Of a DNA stretch of 45,101 nucleotides, positions 24,029 through 31,866 are shown one piece after another. This stretch comes from Mycolicibacterium austroafricanum (GTDB lineage: Bacteria > Actinomycetota > Actinomycetes > Mycobacteriales > Mycobacteriaceae), in contig NZ_CACSIP010000049.1 in NCBI RefSeq assembly GCF_902705885.1, positions 1-45,101 on the forward strand, given 5' to 3'. The translations under genes and the position numbers were made by a program. The notes beneath the pieces were generated by a model, which had not been told where the DNA came from, ran no database searches, and saw nothing but the letters and a program-made list of their open reading frames with translations. How positions within the stretch are numbered: the first letter of the stretch is position 1; each line of letters begins with the position of its first letter.

Positions 24029-24688
24029 GTGGCCCCCCTCGACGATCACGATCCGCTGCTCCGCAACAAGTCCGGCACCGCGCGCGACCGGGACCCGGCC
24101 GAGCCGGTCGAAGAACTCGAGATCGAGGCCGCGATCGGGCACAACGTGCGCCTGCTGCGCCTGCAGCAGGGGCTCACGGTCGCCGAGACCGCCGCCCGCA
24201 TCGGCATCTCCAAGGCGATGATGTCCAAGATCGAGAACGCCCAGACCTCCTGCAGCCTGTCGACGCTCGCACTGCTGGCGAAGGGTTTCGATGTGCCCGT
24301 GACCAGCCTGTTCCGCGGCGCCGACGTGGAGCGGCCCGCCGCCTTCGTCAAAGCCGGCACCGGGGCGGCGATCGTGCGCAACGGCACCAGGGAGGGCCAC
24401 GAATACCAGCTGCTGGGCTCGCTGCGCGGTGAGCACAAACGCCTGGAGTGCCTGCACGTCACATTGTCGGAGAAGAGCCAGACTTACCCGCTGTTCCAGC
24501 ACCCCGGCACCGAGTTCATCTACATGCTCGAAGGCGTCATGGACTACAGCCACAGTCGCTCGGTGTACCGGCTGCACCCGGGGGACTCGCTGCAGATCGA
24601 CGGGGAGGGCGCGCACGGACCCATCGACCTGGTGTCACTGCCGATCCGGTTCCTGTCGGTGATCGCCTTCCCCGACTCCCAGGTCTGA
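24029..24688 (+). CDS. XRE-family regulator with C-terminal cupin domain
   Basis: 219 residues from the GTG at 24029, with CAGGAG a few bases upstream, 11 bases after the FAD gene. A helix-turn-helix at about 34-90 (IGHNVRLLRLQQGLTVAETAARIGISKAMMSKIENA) is followed by a cupin fold at about 140-215 (HPGTEFIYMLEG, YRLHPGDSLQIDGEGAHGP). This XRE-cupin type often regulates amine, polyamine or amino acid catabolism and senses the substrate through the cupin pocket. It is the last gene of the glx operon and likely controls it. Confidence 0.9.
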   Translation: MAPLDDHDPLLRNKSGTARDRDPAEPVEELEIEAAIGHNVRLLRLQQGLTVAETAARIGISKAMMSKIENAQTSCSLSTLALLAKGFDVPVTSLFRGADVERPAAFVKAGTGAAIVRNGTREGHEYQLLGSLRGEHKRLECLHVTLSEKSQTYPLFQHPGTEFIYMLEGVMDYSHSRSVYRLHPGDSLQIDGEGAHGPIDLVSLPIRFLSVIAFPDSQV

Positions 24689-24778
24689 CAACCCCCGTAC
24701 GTTGAGACTGCGACCAGGGCGCAGAAGTGCGAGTGGGCGGCACCCTGAACGCATTGTCAACGGGGTTCGGGACTGCGT

Positions 24779-24807
24779 TTGGGCATCTCGTGGGCCCGGA
24801 GTACAGT
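24779..24807 (+). promoter_or_regulatory. leuA promoter
   Basis: TTGGGC (24779-24784), 17 bases, TACAGT (24802-24807) resembles a SigA promoter. The predicted start point coincides with the GTG at 24815 of the leader peptide. Confidence 0.55.
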
Positions 24808-24814
24808 GATGCCC

Positions 24815-24856
24815 GTGCAGCGGGTGCTCCTTCTCGGACGCCGCGACGGGGTCTGA
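24815..24856 (+). CDS. leuA leader peptide
   Basis: A 13-residue frame, VQRVLLLGRRDGV, with three consecutive Leu codons (CTC CTT CTC), followed by TGA. The GTG at 24815 is 7 bases after the -10 hexamer, so it would be translated from the first base of the transcript; an in-frame ATG at 24809 is an alternative. The Leu run is the sensing element of a leucine attenuator: ribosomes stall on it when Leu-tRNA is scarce. Leader peptides before leuA are known in actinobacteria. Confidence 0.75.
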   Translation: MQRVLLLGRRDGV

Positions 24857-24902
24857 TCCAGACTGGCTTCCCGTCGCGGGTGTTTCGCGACGCGCCGGTC
24901 TG
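24841..24902 (+). promoter_or_regulatory. leuA attenuator RNA with alternative stems
   Basis: Directly after the Leu codons, CCGCGACGGG (24841-24850) pairs perfectly with CCCGTCGCGG (24870-24879). The second arm can instead pair downstream: CGTCGCG (24872-24878) with CGCGACG (24886-24892). CAGACTGGC (24859-24867) can also pair with GCCGGTCTG (24894-24902) with one G-U. These are mutually exclusive folds. There is no U-tract, so control may act on translation or by Rho-dependent ending. Confidence 0.65.
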
Positions 24903-24933
24903 AAATCCCTCGAGACCCTCCGGAGCACAGATC

Positions 24934-26763
24934 ATGACAACCTTCTCGTCCACCAGCTTCAACTCCGCTGACGCCTATTCGTCAGTTCGCACCATCAGCA
25001 CCCCCGCCGGTGCGCCCCACCCCGGCCAGCCCGCCTGGAACACCCAGCGCGGGTCGTCGATGCCGGTCAGCCGCTACCGCAGCTTCGATGAGGAAGTGGA
25101 GGCCATCCGGCTGCCGGACCGCACCTGGCCCGACAAGGTGATCAGCACCGCGCCGATGTGGTGTGCGGTGGATCTGCGCGACGGCAACCAGGCGCTGATC
25201 GACCCGATGAGCCCGGTCCGCAAGCGCCGGATGTTCGACCTGCTGGTGCGGATGGGCTACAAGGAGATCGAGGTCGGCTTCCCGTCTGCCAGCCAGACCG
25301 ACTTCGACTTCGTCCGCGAGATCATCACCGAGGGCGCGATCCCCGACGACGTCACCATCCAGGTGCTGACTCAGTGCCGCCCGGAGCTGATCGAGCGCAC
25401 CTTCCAAGCGTGTGAGGGCGCCCCGCGGGCCATCGTGCACTTCTACAACTCGACGTCGATCCTGCAGCGCCGCGTGGTATTCCGCGCCGACCGCGACGCT
25501 GTCAAGAAGATCGCCACCGACGGTGCCCGGCTGTGCGTCGAGGAAGCCAAGAAGTACCCCGGCACCCGGTGGCGCTTCGAGTACTCCCCCGAGTCCTACA
25601 CCGGCACCGAGCTGGAGTACGCGGTCGAGGTCTGCGACGCCGTCGCCGACGTGATCCAGCCGAGCCCCGAAACTCCGCTGATCGTCAACCTGCCTGCCAC
25701 CGTCGAGATGGCCACCCCCAACGTCTACGCGGACTCGATCGAGTGGATGAGCCGCAACTTGAATCGAAGAGAGTCCATCATCCTCTCTTTGCACCCGCAC
25801 AACGATCGCGGAACCGCGGTCGCCGCAGCCGAATTGGGATACGCCGCCGGCGCGGACCGCATCGAGGGCTGCCTGTTCGGCAACGGCGAACGCACCGGCA
25901 ACGTCTGCCTGGTGACGCTGGGCTTGAACCTGTTCTCCCGCGGCGTCGACCCCCAGATCGACTTCTCCAACATCGACGAGATCCGCCGCACCGTCGAATA
26001 CTGCAACCAGCTGCCGGTACCCGAGCGCCATCCCTACGGCGGCGACTTGGTCTACACCGCGTTCTCCGGAAGCCATCAGGATGCCATCAACAAGGGCCTG
26101 GACGCGATGAAGGTCCAAGCGGATGACGTCGGCTCGGACGTTGATGACCTCCTGTGGCAGGTCCCCTACCTGCCGATCGACCCCAAGGATGTCGGCCGCA
26201 CCTACGAGGCCGTCATCCGGGTGAACTCCCAGTCGGGCAAGGGCGGCGTCGCCTACATTATGAAGGCCGACCACGGCCTGGCCCTGCCCCGGCGGCTGCA
26301 GATCGAGTTCTCGCAGGTCATCCAGCAGCTCGCGGAGGGCTCAGGCGGCGAGGGCGGCGAGGTGTCGCCCAAGGAGATGTGGGACGCGTTCTACGACGAG
26401 TACCTGGCGCCGATCACGCCGCTGGAGCGGATGCGCCAGAAGGTCGTGGCCGCGGAGGTCGATGGGGGCACCGACACCATCACCGCGATCGTCAAGATCG
26501 ACGGCGCCGAACGCGAGATCGTGGGCGCGGGCAACGGCCCGCTGGCGGCGTTCTGCGATGCGCTCGGGGCTGTCGGCTACGACGTCAACGTGCTGGACTA
26601 CTCCGAGCACGCGATGTCGGCGGGTGAAGAGGCGAAGGCCGCGGCCTACGTCGAAGCCTCGATCGACGGAAAGACGGTGTGGGGCGTCGGGATCGCGACG
26701 TCGATCACCACTGCGTCGCTGCGTGCCGTCGTGTCGGCCGTCAACCGCGCCGCGCGTGATTAA
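24934..26763 (+). CDS. leuA: 2-isopropylmalate synthase
   Basis: Condenses acetyl-CoA and 2-oxoisovalerate, the first committed step to leucine, feedback-inhibited by leucine. 609 residues from the ATG at 24934 with ribosome site CGGAG. The TIM-barrel catalytic domain starts around residue 65, with VDLRDGNQALIDP (Arg82, Asp83) and the metal-binding HPHNDRG (His near 287 and 289). The C-terminal regulatory domain runs from about 490 (KIDGAEREIVGAGNGPLAAF). The variable tandem repeats known in M. tuberculosis leuA are not seen, so it is shorter than that protein. Regulation by the Leu leader upstream is likely. Confidence 0.97.
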   Translation: MTTFSSTSFNSADAYSSVRTISTPAGAPHPGQPAWNTQRGSSMPVSRYRSFDEEVEAIRLPDRTWPDKVISTAPMWCAVDLRDGNQALIDPMSPVRKRRMFDLLVRMGYKEIEVGFPSASQTDFDFVREIITEGAIPDDVTIQVLTQCRPELIERTFQACEGAPRAIVHFYNSTSILQRRVVFRADRDAVKKIATDGARLCVEEAKKYPGTRWRFEYSPESYTGTELEYAVEVCDAVADVIQPSPETPLIVNLPATVEMATPNVYADSIEWMSRNLNRRESIILSLHPHNDRGTAVAAAELGYAAGADRIEGCLFGNGERTGNVCLVTLGLNLFSRGVDPQIDFSNIDEIRRTVEYCNQLPVPERHPYGGDLVYTAFSGSHQDAINKGLDAMKVQADDVGSDVDDLLWQVPYLPIDPKDVGRTYEAVIRVNSQSGKGGVAYIMKADHGLALPRRLQIEFSQVIQQLAEGSGGEGGEVSPKEMWDAFYDEYLAPITPLERMRQKVVAAEVDGGTDTITAIVKIDGAEREIVGAGNGPLAAFCDALGAVGYDVNVLDYSEHAMSAGEEAKAAAYVEASIDGKTVWGVGIATSITTASLRAVVSAVNRAARD

Positions 26764-26770
26764 CTGACGG

Positions 26771-26789
26771 TCGCGCAGGAAGTGCGCGA
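26771..26789 (+). terminator. hairpin after leuA
   Basis: TCGCGCA (26771-26777) and TGCGCGA (26783-26789) form a 7-base-pair stem with loop GGAAG, 8 bases after the leuA stop. No U-tract follows, and the next gene starts 24 bases later, so it may end or only reduce transcription. Confidence 0.4.
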
Positions 26790-26812
26790 ACCTCGGTTAA
26801 GGAGCAGCCGTC

Positions 26813-27196
26813 GTGTGGGATTCATTTTGGGACTATCTGTGGTCAGCCGTCGTCATCTTCGCGTTCATCGCGTACCTGATGATCCTGTTCAACATCTTGG
26901 CCGACCTGTTCTGGCGTGATCACAAGACCTCGGGGCTGGTGAAGGCGATCTGGGTCATCTTCCTGATCGCTATCCCGTATCTGACAGCACTGGTCTACCT
27001 GATCGTCCGCGGCAAGGGCATGGCCGAGCGGGCGCGGGATCAGGCTGTGCAGGCCAAGGCGCAGACCGACGAGTACATCAAGCAGGCCGCGGGACGTTCG
27101 CCTGCGCAGGAAATCGCCGACGCCAAGGTGCTGCTGGAAGCGGGCACGATCACCCCGGCGGAGTTCGACGCGCTGAAGGCCAGAGCGCTGGCCTGA
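26813..27196 (+). CDS. small membrane protein with PLDc_N-like and SHOCT-like regions
   Basis: 127 residues from the GTG at 26813, with AAGGAG upstream. Two membrane helices, at about 11-33 and 42-65, flank a short loop (WRDHKTSGLVKAIWV), the PLDc_N-type hairpin. A charged linker follows, then a C-terminal short helix pair (IADAKVLLEAGTITPAEFDALKARAL) of SHOCT type. Function unknown. Found downstream of leuA. Confidence 0.82.
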   Translation: MWDSFWDYLWSAVVIFAFIAYLMILFNILADLFWRDHKTSGLVKAIWVIFLIAIPYLTALVYLIVRGKGMAERARDQAVQAKAQTDEYIKQAAGRSPAQEIADAKVLLEAGTITPAEFDALKARALA

Positions 27197-27203
27197 CCGG
27201 CGC

Positions 27204-28205
27204 TCAGAACAACGCGAGCTGGTCGTCGCGGGCGGCGGGGTCGACGAACTCGTCGATCGCGGCACCACCGATCACCGAGTCCAGTGACCTGATGAACTCG
27301 GCGCCGGGCACCACCGGCACCCCGAGCTCGCTGGCCTGGTAGCCCTTGCCCTGGTCGGTGGAGATGTGGTCGCAGACCACCAACGACGTGTGCGGGTCCA
27401 CCGCATCGGTGTAGGCCAGCCCGGCGTGCAGGATGCGCTCGATGAGCTCCTCGTGGGTGTGGCTCACCTCGGCCGCCAGCGCCACCCGCATTCCCTGCAC
27501 CAGCGGCCGGCCGGCCACGAACCGTCCGGGGTTGGCGTACGGGCACGGCATCCGGGCCGCCAGCACCTTCAGCGGGCGCAACTGGTCGTGCGTGACCCGG
27601 CCGTTCGGCCAGGTGCGTCGGGTGACCGACCGCACCGGCAGCCATGCGCTGCGCTCCCGGGCCCGGGCCAGCACGGGTTTGAGGATCTGGGCGAGCACCA
27701 TCGCGTCGTCGAGCGCGTCGTGGGGCTTCATCTGGGTGATGCCCCAGTGGCCGGCGAGCGTCTCCAGCCTCAGGTTCTCGGTGCCCAGGTCGAGGCGACG
27801 GGCCAGCTCGACGGTGCACATCACGGACTCGATGGGCAGGGCGGCCTCCACCAGCTCGGCCTCGGCGGCGAGGAACCCGTAGTCGAAGCCGACGTTGTGG
27901 GCCACCAGGGTGCGTCCCCGCAGCAGTTCCAGGAGATCGTCGACAATGTCCCCAAAGGTGGGCTGGCCGTCGAGCATCTCAGCCGTCAGCCCGTGGACGT
28001 GCGTGGGGCCCGGGTCGACGCCGGGGTCCAACAGGCTGTAGAGGCTCTTCTCGACATTGCCGTCGTCGCTGAGAGCCAGCGCGGCGACGCTCACGATCCG
28101 GGCCTGTCCGGGATGGAATCCCGACGTCTCGACATCGACTACGGCCCACCCGGCACCGGGCGCCTCGGCAGGCCTGCCCCAGAGACTTCCGGCGGATGAG
28201 CTCAC
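27204..28205 (-). CDS. DEDDh 3'-5' exonuclease with BRCT domain (Rv3711c-like)
   Basis: 333 residues. The N-terminal exonuclease domain (about 18-185) has all DEDDh motifs: Exo I VVDVETSG (Asp24, Glu26), Exo II AHNVGFDYGFL, Exo III HDALDDA. The C-terminal part (about 225-310; MRVALAAEVSHTHEELIERIL, then SLVVCDHISTDQGKGYQA) resembles a BRCT domain. It is annotated as DnaQ-like in M. tuberculosis, but whether it proofreads for a replicase is doubtful, since mycobacterial DnaE1 has its own PHP exonuclease; repair is more likely. The start is the GTG at 28205; no good ribosome site is visible, so it may be leaderless. Confidence 0.88.
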   Translation of the reverse strand: MSSSAGSLWGRPAEAPGAGWAVVDVETSGFHPGQARIVSVAALALSDDGNVEKSLYSLLDPGVDPGPTHVHGLTAEMLDGQPTFGDIVDDLLELLRGRTLVAHNVGFDYGFLAAEAELVEAALPIESVMCTVELARRLDLGTENLRLETLAGHWGITQMKPHDALDDAMVLAQILKPVLARARERSAWLPVRSVTRRTWPNGRVTHDQLRPLKVLAARMPCPYANPGRFVAGRPLVQGMRVALAAEVSHTHEELIERILHAGLAYTDAVDPHTSLVVCDHISTDQGKGYQASELGVPVVPGAEFIRSLDSVIGGAAIDEFVDPAARDDQLALF

Positions 28206-28281
28206 CTCACGAGAATGGCACGCACCGCCGACAAGCCCCGTGCCACACGCCGCGTGTCGGTCGCTGCAGTTCGGTCTCTTT

Positions 28282-28287
28282 TAGACT
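28282..28287 (+). promoter_or_regulatory. -10 hexamer of murT (leaderless)
   Basis: TAGACT ends 6 bases before the ATG at 28294; no ribosome site is seen. Confidence 0.5.
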
Positions 28288-28293
28288 GCCGGG

Positions 28294-29523
28294 ATGGTCA
28301 CCGGACGTGGACGGATCGCGCTCGCCGCAGGGGCGGGTGCGCGGTGGGCGTCGCGGGTCACCGGCCGGGGGGCCGGCGCGATGATCGGTGGTCTGGTCGC
28401 GATGACGCTGGACCGCTCCATCCTCGGTCAGCTGGGTCACGACCGTCGCACCGTGGTGATCACGGGAACCAACGGCAAGTCGACGACCACCCGGATGACA
28501 GCCGCCGCGCTGGCCACTCTCGGACCGGTGGCGACCAACGCCGAAGGCGCCAACATGGACGCCGGCCTGGTGGCGGCCCTGGCCGCCGCGCCGGACGCGT
28601 CCCTGGCCGCCCTTGAGGTCGACGAGATGCACGTCCCGCACGTCAGCGATGCCGTCGACCCGTCGGTCGTCGTGTTGCTGAACCTATCGCGCGACCAACT
28701 CGACCGGGTCGGCGAGATCAACCACATCGAACGCACCCTGCGCGGCGGGCTCGCCCGCCACCCCTCGGCGGTGGTCGTCGCCAACTGCGACGACGTGCTG
28801 ATGACCTCGGCGGCCTACGACAGCCCGAACGTGGTGTGGGTGGCCGCCGGTGGCGGGTGGGCCGGCGACTCAGTGAGCTGCCCACGCTCCGGCGAGATCA
28901 TCGTCCGCGAACAGGCGCACTGGTACTCGACAGGCAGCGACTTCAAGCGGCCGGACCCGGACTGGTGGTTCGACGACACCCACATCCACGGGCCGAACGG
29001 GCTGTCGCTGCCGATGACGCTGGCGCTGCCCGGCGCGGTCAACCGGGGCAACGCGACGCAGGCGGTGGCCGCGGCGGTGACCCTGGGCGCCGACCCCGCA
29101 GCCGCGGTGGCGGCGGTGTCACTGGTCGATGAGGTCGCCGGGCGGTATCGGACCGTGCAGATCGGCTCGCACACCGCGCGGGTGCTGCTGGCCAAGAACC
29201 CGGCCGGCTGGCAGGAGGCGCTGTCGATGGTGGACCGGGATGCCGCCGGTGTGGTGATCGCGGTCAACGGGCAGGTGCCCGACGGCGAGGACCTGTCCTG
29301 GCTGTGGGATGTGCGCTTCGAGCATTTCGAGACGGTGCCGGTGGTGGCAGCCGGTGAGCGTGGCACCGACCTCGCGGTGCGGCTGGGCTACGCCGGCGTC
29401 GGACACACGCTGGTGCACGACACCGTGCGTGCCATCGAGTCGTGCCCGCCCGGCCATGTCGAGGTGATCGCGAACTACACCGCCTTCCTGCAGCTGAACC
29501 GGGTTCTGGAGCGGGTGAAGTGA
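28294..29523 (+). CDS. murT: lipid II isoglutaminyl synthase, MurT subunit
   Basis: Mur ligase-like subunit that, with GatD, amidates the D-Glu of lipid II to D-isoGln in the cytoplasm. 409 residues from the ATG at 28294. ATP-binding P-loop GTNGKST at 58-64; NLSRDQLDRVGEI and the DUF1727 C-terminal domain (LLAKNPAGWQEAL, WLWDVRFE) are characteristic. The central region where staphylococcal and streptococcal MurT have a four-Cys zinc ribbon retains only one Cys (SCPRSG). The stop overlaps the gatD start as GTGA. Confidence 0.94.
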   Translation: MVTGRGRIALAAGAGARWASRVTGRGAGAMIGGLVAMTLDRSILGQLGHDRRTVVITGTNGKSTTTRMTAAALATLGPVATNAEGANMDAGLVAALAAAPDASLAALEVDEMHVPHVSDAVDPSVVVLLNLSRDQLDRVGEINHIERTLRGGLARHPSAVVVANCDDVLMTSAAYDSPNVVWVAAGGGWAGDSVSCPRSGEIIVREQAHWYSTGSDFKRPDPDWWFDDTHIHGPNGLSLPMTLALPGAVNRGNATQAVAAAVTLGADPAAAVAAVSLVDEVAGRYRTVQIGSHTARVLLAKNPAGWQEALSMVDRDAAGVVIAVNGQVPDGEDLSWLWDVRFEHFETVPVVAAGERGTDLAVRLGYAGVGHTLVHDTVRAIESCPPGHVEVIANYTAFLQLNRVLERVK

Positions 29524-30236
29524 ACGAGTCGACGGTGCGGATCGGGCTGGTGTTGCCCGATGTCATGGGCACCTACGGCGACGGCGGGAACTCGGTGGTG
29601 TTGCGACAGCGGTTGCGGCTGCGCGGCTTCCAAGCCGAGATCGTGCCGATCACCCTCGATGACCCCGTGCCCGCCGACCTCGACCTCTACACGCTCGGCG
29701 GCGCCGAGGACTACGCGCAGCGGCTGGCCACCAGGCACCTGATCCGCTACCCCGGTCTGCAGCAGGCGATTTCGCGGGGCGCGCCGGTACTGGCGATCTG
29801 CGCGGCCATCCAGGTGCTGGGCCACTGGTACGAGACGTCTGCGGGGGAACGCGTCGACGGGGTGGGCGTGCTGGACCTGACGACGTCGCCACAGCCGGAG
29901 CGCACCATCGGCGAGGTCGCGGCGAACCCGCTCGTCGACGGGCTGACCCAACCGTTGACCGGATTCGAGAACCACCGCGGCGGAACCGTACTGGGCACCG
30001 AGGCACGACCGCTGGCGGCGGTGACCAAGGGCGCGGGCAACCGCGCCGGGGACGGCTTTGACGGCGCGGTGCAGGGCAGCGTCGTCGCCACCTATCTGCA
30101 CGGCTGCGCCCTGGCCCGTAACCCGGAACTCGCCGACCATCTGCTGGCCAGGGTCGTCGGCCCGCTGGCGTCGCTGGACCTGCCGGAGGTCACGCTGCTG
30201 CGCCGGGAGCGGTTCGCGGCGCCGCGGCGAGTCTAG
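29520..30236 (+). CDS. gatD: lipid II isoglutaminyl synthase, glutaminase subunit GatD
   Basis: Class I (triad) glutamine amidotransferase of 238 residues that supplies ammonia to MurT. The GTG at 29520 overlaps the murT stop. Catalytic Cys94 is in LAICAAIQVLG and His194 in YLHGCALARN; GYGDGGN-type residues near 18-24 (TYGDGGNSVVL) fit the CobQ-like family. Together the pair is the isoglutaminyl synthase of Gram-positive walls, essential in several species. Its stop overlaps that of the convergent next gene by four bases. Confidence 0.94.
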   Translation: MNESTVRIGLVLPDVMGTYGDGGNSVVLRQRLRLRGFQAEIVPITLDDPVPADLDLYTLGGAEDYAQRLATRHLIRYPGLQQAISRGAPVLAICAAIQVLGHWYETSAGERVDGVGVLDLTTSPQPERTIGEVAANPLVDGLTQPLTGFENHRGGTVLGTEARPLAAVTKGAGNRAGDGFDGAVQGSVVATYLHGCALARNPELADHLLARVVGPLASLDLPEVTLLRRERFAAPRRV

Positions 30237-31120
30237 GCGGCAGCGGTCCTGACCGCGCGCTGCACATCGCGGAGGTCGAGCGGACAACCCCGCTGTCGCA
30301 GCGCCGCTTCCGCCCGGGCAAGCCACTGATCGGGCTTGTCCTCGGCGATCACGCGAATCACGATCCAACCCATCTGCTCGAGCATCCGCAGCCGCTCGAT
30401 GTCCTTGACGTACTGGCGCCTGTCCTTGCGGTGGTGATCACCGTCGTATTCGACCGCGACCCCGTACTGCGACCACCCCAAGTCCAGAAACGCGACCGGC
30501 CGGGAACCCACGACGACCGGTATCTGGGTTTCGGCACGGGGAAACCCGCAGTCCAGCAACCGGAGTCGCATCGCACTTTCCCGTGGCGAGGCAGCGCCAG
30601 CGTCGATCAGTGGCAACAGTTCCCGCAGCTGCGTCACTCCGCGGGCGCGTGGGTGCCGATCGGCCAGCCGCGCCACGTCATCTACGTCGAAGCGCTGGTT
30701 CCACATCAGCGCGTCTAGGCGCGCGAGCGCCTCGCCCCGGTCCAGGTGACGGCCCAGATCGAAAGCCGTGCGCAGCCGGGTGGTGACCGGTAATCCGCCG
30801 ATCCGCGTGACCTCGTCGTCGCGGATACGTTCGGCTCGTGGAATCAGGCCGTCCTGAGGCAGGCTCTTCACGCTGGCGACCTCGACAGGTTCAGCCGGGT
30901 CCACCCACGGTGCACCGTGCAGGGCCGACGCCACCGCCCCCGCGATCACTCCTTTGCGGCCTGTCGCGAGCCAGGCCCCTATCGCTCGATCCCGCAACGT
31001 GACCGCCACGTCGTTCCGGATGAAAACACCGCGGTAGAGGCTGGTGTAGGACCGCCGGAGTTCGTGCCGGGTGACCACACCGGCCCTGACCGCTTCACCG
31101 CCGAGAATGACCCTGCCCAT
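30233..31120 (-). CDS. DUF559-type protein with AbiEi-like N-terminus (Rv3714c-like)
   Basis: 295 residues from the ATG at 31120, the length I recall for Rv3714c. The N-terminal half resembles the type IV antitoxin/transcriptional winged helix (VTRHELRRSYTSLYRGVFIRND). The C-terminal half has a Vsr/DUF559 endonuclease-like core: VAFLDLGWSQYGVAVEYDGDHHRKDRRQYVKDIERLRMLEQMGWIVI-like order with Asp and Glu at VEYDGDHH. Such proteins are numerous in actinobacteria and unproven. The frame is open to 31198, but the extra residues look unlike the family. No toxin partner is adjacent. Confidence 0.75.
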   Translation of the reverse strand: MGRVILGGEAVRAGVVTRHELRRSYTSLYRGVFIRNDVAVTLRDRAIGAWLATGRKGVIAGAVASALHGAPWVDPAEPVEVASVKSLPQDGLIPRAERIRDDEVTRIGGLPVTTRLRTAFDLGRHLDRGEALARLDALMWNQRFDVDDVARLADRHPRARGVTQLRELLPLIDAGAASPRESAMRLRLLDCGFPRAETQIPVVVGSRPVAFLDLGWSQYGVAVEYDGDHHRKDRRQYVKDIERLRMLEQMGWIVIRVIAEDKPDQWLARAEAALRQRGCPLDLRDVQRAVRTAAA

Positions 31121-31253
31121 GGCCCGTATGGTGTCACCAGCCACCGACAATTCTCGAGATCCGAGTTCTGTCACGAAAGTGCGAGAAGACTTCTGCAAAA
31201 CTCGGATCTCGGCGTGGCAGAGACCGCCGACATCAGGCGTCTCAGGCCGCGGG

Positions 31254-31865
31254 TCAGGCCATCGCGCGGCGGCCCACCAGCGCGCGACCCAGTGTCAGCT
31301 CGTCGGCGAACTCCAGGTCACCGCCCATCGGCAGACCGGAGGCGATCCGGGTCACGGTGAGGCCCGGGATGTCGCGCAGCATCCGCACCAGATAGGTGGC
31401 CGTGGCCTCGCCTTCGGTGTTCGGATCGGTCGCGATGATGACCTCGGAGACGTCGACGCCGTCCACGCGCTCACCGATCCGGTTGAGCAGCTCGCGGATG
31501 CGCAACTGGTCCGGGCCGATGCCCGACAGCGGGTCGAGTGCGCCGCCGAGCACGTGGTAGCGCCCGCGGAACTCCCTGGTGCGCTCGACGGCCTGCACAT
31601 CCTTGGGTTCTTCGACGACGCACACCAGCGAGGCGTCGCGGCGCGGGTCACTGCAGATGCGGCACCGGTCCTCGTCGCTGACGTTGCCGCACACCGCGCA
31701 GAACTTCACGCCGTCGCGCACCTTGCCCAGCACCGCCGTCAGCCTGTCGATGTCCGGCGGCTCCACAGACAGCAGATGGAACGCGATGCGCTGCGCACTC
31801 TTCGGCCCGATACCGGGCAGTTTGCCCAGCTCGTCGATCAGATCCTGGACCGGGCCTTCGAACAA
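31254..31865 (-). CDS. recR: recombination mediator protein RecR
   Basis: Binds DNA and helps RecO/RecF load RecA at gaps. 203 residues, starting at TTG 31865 one base after the ebfC stop; MFEGPVQDLIDELG is the standard start of mycobacterial RecR. Helix-hairpin-helix at LPGIGPKSAQRIAF, zinc finger with Cys56, Cys59, Cys68 and Cys71, and a Toprim domain from about 78 (CVVEEPKDVQAVE, ATDPNTEGEATA). Typical ebfC-recR operon. Confidence 0.97.
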   Translation of the reverse strand: MFEGPVQDLIDELGKLPGIGPKSAQRIAFHLLSVEPPDIDRLTAVLGKVRDGVKFCAVCGNVSDEDRCRICSDPRRDASLVCVVEEPKDVQAVERTREFRGRYHVLGGALDPLSGIGPDQLRIRELLNRIGERVDGVDVSEVIIATDPNTEGEATATYLVRMLRDIPGLTVTRIASGLPMGGDLEFADELTLGRALVGRRAMA

Positions 31866-31866
31866 G

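Noticed and set aside
24934..26763. Variable tandem repeats in leuA as in M. tuberculosis
   Set aside because: No tandem copies found in the C-terminal region; the gene is simply the shorter form.
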